Assembly (NCBI GenBank): GCA_031259345.1
Contig: JAIRLQ010000039.1
Location: forward strand, 1-7,052
Reading direction: 5' to 3'
Length of the DNA: 7,052 bases
Source of the DNA: Treponema sp.
GTDB taxonomy: Bacteria; Spirochaetota; Spirochaetia; Treponematales; Breznakiellaceae
Below are positions 6,002 to 7,052 of the stretch, in pieces. Made by a program: the position numbers and the translations under genes. Under the pieces are notes generated by a model, which was not told the DNA's origin, did no database searches, and saw nothing but the letters and a program-made list of their open reading frames with translations. Each line of letters begins with the position of its first letter. The first letter of the stretch is position 1.

Positions 6002-6030
6002 TTTACATTCGGCGCAAATTCTGTTTTAAT
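6002..6030 (+). promoter_or_regulatory. sigma-70-like promoter for ychJ
   Basis: TTTACA at 6002-6007 and TTTAAT at 6025-6030 are separated by exactly 17 bases, and each matches five of six consensus bases. Transcription would begin near 6037, only about 11 bases before the ychJ ATG at 6048. That leaves almost no leader and no clear Shine-Dalgarno site. The rest of the divergent gap (5860-6047) shows the hydrolase ribosome site at its left end and nothing else I can call with confidence. Confidence 0.65.
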
Positions 6031-6047
6031 ATGGCAGAAACAACGAT

Positions 6048-6533
6048 ATGAGTACCTGTCCTTGCCTTTCCGGGCTTCCCTACGAGGAGTGCTGCGGCCC
6101 CTATATCTCCGGCGCGAAGAATCCGCCCACCGCGGAGGCGCTGATGCGCAGCCGCTATACCGCCTACGCGGTTCACAGTATCGACTATATTATCAATACC
6201 TGCCTGTCCAACGGGAAAACCGACATTGACCGCCGGGAAACCAAAGCCTGGAGCGAACAGTCAAACTGGCTGGGGCTTAAAATTATCGCCGTGGAAAAGG
6301 GCGGTCCCGGCGATACCGAGGGGATTGTTGAGTTTGAGGCTTCTTACGAGCGGAAGGGCCTGAAAGACCTGCACCGTGAACGGGCCCGTTTCAAAAAGCA
6401 GGAGGGACTGTGGATGTACGAAGAGGGGACCGTTGCGCCGGTTACCGTGGTCCGTTCTGTCCCCAAAGTTGGACGTAACGATCCATGTCCCTGCGGTTCC
6501 GGCAAAAAGTACAAACACTGTCATGGACATTAG
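6048..6533 (+). CDS. ychJ: YchJ-family (UPF0225) protein with two SEC-C zinc motifs
   Basis: A 161-residue protein of the YchJ family; E. coli YchJ has about 152 residues. The N-terminus holds a SEC-C-like cysteine motif, CPC...EECCGPY (Cys4, Cys6, Cys15, Cys16). The family signature AEALMRSRYTAYA follows at about 29-41. The middle is an NTF2-like alpha/beta domain (about 30-130), including the tryptophan-rich WSEQSNWLGLKI. The C-terminus is a full SEC-C zinc-binding motif, GRNDPCPCGSGKKYKHCHGH (142-161), as found at the end of SecA. The cellular function of the family is not established; the motif suggests zinc binding and contact with protein or nucleic acid. ATG 6048 is chosen because the cysteine motif begins at residue 4. 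It has no clear Shine-Dalgarno site and a near-leaderless position behind the promoter at 6002-6030. It stops at TAG 6531-6533, 48 bases before the malic enzyme gene, which may share its transcript. Confidence 0.9.
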   Translation: MSTCPCLSGLPYEECCGPYISGAKNPPTAEALMRSRYTAYAVHSIDYIINTCLSNGKTDIDRRETKAWSEQSNWLGLKIIAVEKGGPGDTEGIVEFEASYERKGLKDLHRERARFKKQEGLWMYEEGTVAPVTVVRSVPKVGRNDPCPCGSGKKYKHCHGH

Positions 6534-6581
6534 GTCCCGGCAGCGTCTATTCTGTAGATAATACGCACATCCGGAGGGATT

Positions 6582-7052
6582 ATGCCGTTTGAAAACCTGA
6601 GTCTTGACAGTATTGAGGTTCTGTTCCCCGCCAAATTCGGACAGGAAGAGATCGCCCAGGCAAAGACGGCGTTTTTCAAGAACCTCTCCCTGGCCTTGCA
6701 CCGTTACTACGGCGGCAAGATCCAAACCCTGCCCCGCTGCGGTATCTTTGGGCTTAACTGGTTTAACCTGTGGTATACGCCGGGGGTATCGAAAATTTCC
6801 ACGGTTATTCGTGAAAACCCGGACGCCTCTTTTGATCTTACCGGCAGGGGAAACACGGTGGCGGTGGTTTCCGATTCAACAAGAGTTTTGGGAGACGGGG
6901 ACTGCGGACCTGCCGGCGGCCTGGGGGTGATGGAAGGCAAAGCCCTGCTCATGAAGTACCTGGGGGGAATTGACGCGGTTCCGCTGTGCGTGGACTCCAG
7001 GGACGGGGACGGACAGCACGATCCGAAAAAAATTATTGAGTTTGTAAAAATG
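6582..7052 (+). CDS. NAD(P)-dependent malic enzyme, N-terminal part (3' end outside window)
   Basis: Malic enzyme oxidatively decarboxylates L-malate to pyruvate and CO2 with NAD(P)+ in the cytoplasm. The gene starts at ATG 6582 with CCGGAGGG five bases upstream and is open to the end of the window (157 residues). Visible elements are LWYTPGVS with the catalytic tyrosine at 65, GRGNTVAVVSDSTRVLGDGDCGP (88-110), and VMEGKALLMKYLGGIDAVPLC (116-136) with the catalytic lysine at 120. This is the malic N-terminal domain; the NAD(P)-binding domain lies beyond the window, so cofactor choice cannot be judged. The 'STRVLGDGDCGPAGG' wording departs from the more common 'GTAVLGLGNIGP' of bacterial MaeB-type enzymes and points to a distinct subgroup. 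It follows ychJ by 48 bases on the same strand. A GATAAT at 6557-6562 could be a weak -10, but no matching -35 is seen. Confidence 0.88.
   Translation, partial: MPFENLSLDSIEVLFPAKFGQEEIAQAKTAFFKNLSLALHRYYGGKIQTLPRCGIFGLNWFNLWYTPGVSKISTVIRENPDASFDLTGRGNTVAVVSDSTRVLGDGDCGPAGGLGVMEGKALLMKYLGGIDAVPLCVDSRDGDGQHDPKKIIEFVKM

Noticed and set aside
6261..6725. 154-residue ORF on the minus strand across ychJ and the malic enzyme start
   Set aside because: It is antisense to two well-supported genes and has no recognisable motif; it is a shadow frame of GC-rich coding DNA.

Overview
The window carries a complete vanA-type glycopeptide-resistance cluster, vanR-vanS-vanH-vanA-vanX, on the minus strand at 513-5191. 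It sits between ordinary chromosomal genes. All five genes are intact, in the canonical order, and keep the catalytic residues I could check. The flanks hold no transposase, integrase or resolvase. Wording and gene choice in the flanks (an E. coli-type threonine synthase tail, a YchJ/SEC-C protein, an SGNH hydrolase, a malic enzyme) suggest a fairly GC-rich, non-enterococcal anaerobe. My low-confidence guess is a termite- or animal-gut spirochaete (Treponema-like); a Firmicute or other anaerobe is not excluded.

Layout, left to right. 2-418 (+): C-terminal part of threonine synthase. 419-512: short intergenic stretch with a perfect 17-bp inverted repeat ending 3 bases beyond the vanX stop. 513-1154 (-): vanX, D-Ala-D-Ala dipeptidase. 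1151-2194 (-): vanA-type D-Ala-D-Lac ligase. 2187-3161 (-): vanH, D-lactate dehydrogenase. 3162-3342: AT-rich regulatory region, the likely VanR-controlled promoter of vanHAX. 3343-4518 (-): vanS sensor kinase. 4496-5191 (-): vanR response regulator. 5221-5859 (-): SGNH/GDSL hydrolase. 5860-6047: divergent intergenic region with a good sigma-70-like promoter facing right. 6048-6533 (+): YchJ-family protein. 6582-7052 (+): N-terminal part of a malic enzyme that runs off the window.

How the genes work together, from knowledge of the van family: VanS phosphorylates VanR when cell-wall synthesis is inhibited by glycopeptides. VanR~P activates the vanH promoter. VanH reduces pyruvate to D-lactate, VanA joins D-Ala to D-Lac, and VanX destroys the D-Ala-D-Ala made by the host ligase. 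Peptidoglycan precursors then end in D-Ala-D-Lac, which vancomycin binds poorly. The accessory genes vanY, vanZ and vanW are absent here.

Unusual points: vanR starts only 29 bases after the hydrolase stop, with no visible promoter of its own. vanX ends in a GC-rich C-terminal extension that looks like captured flanking DNA. VanR and VanS resemble the enterococcal VanA-type proteins (from memory) more closely than VanH, VanA and VanX do. The vanS-vanH gap has 11-base-phased boxes that could be the VanR operator.
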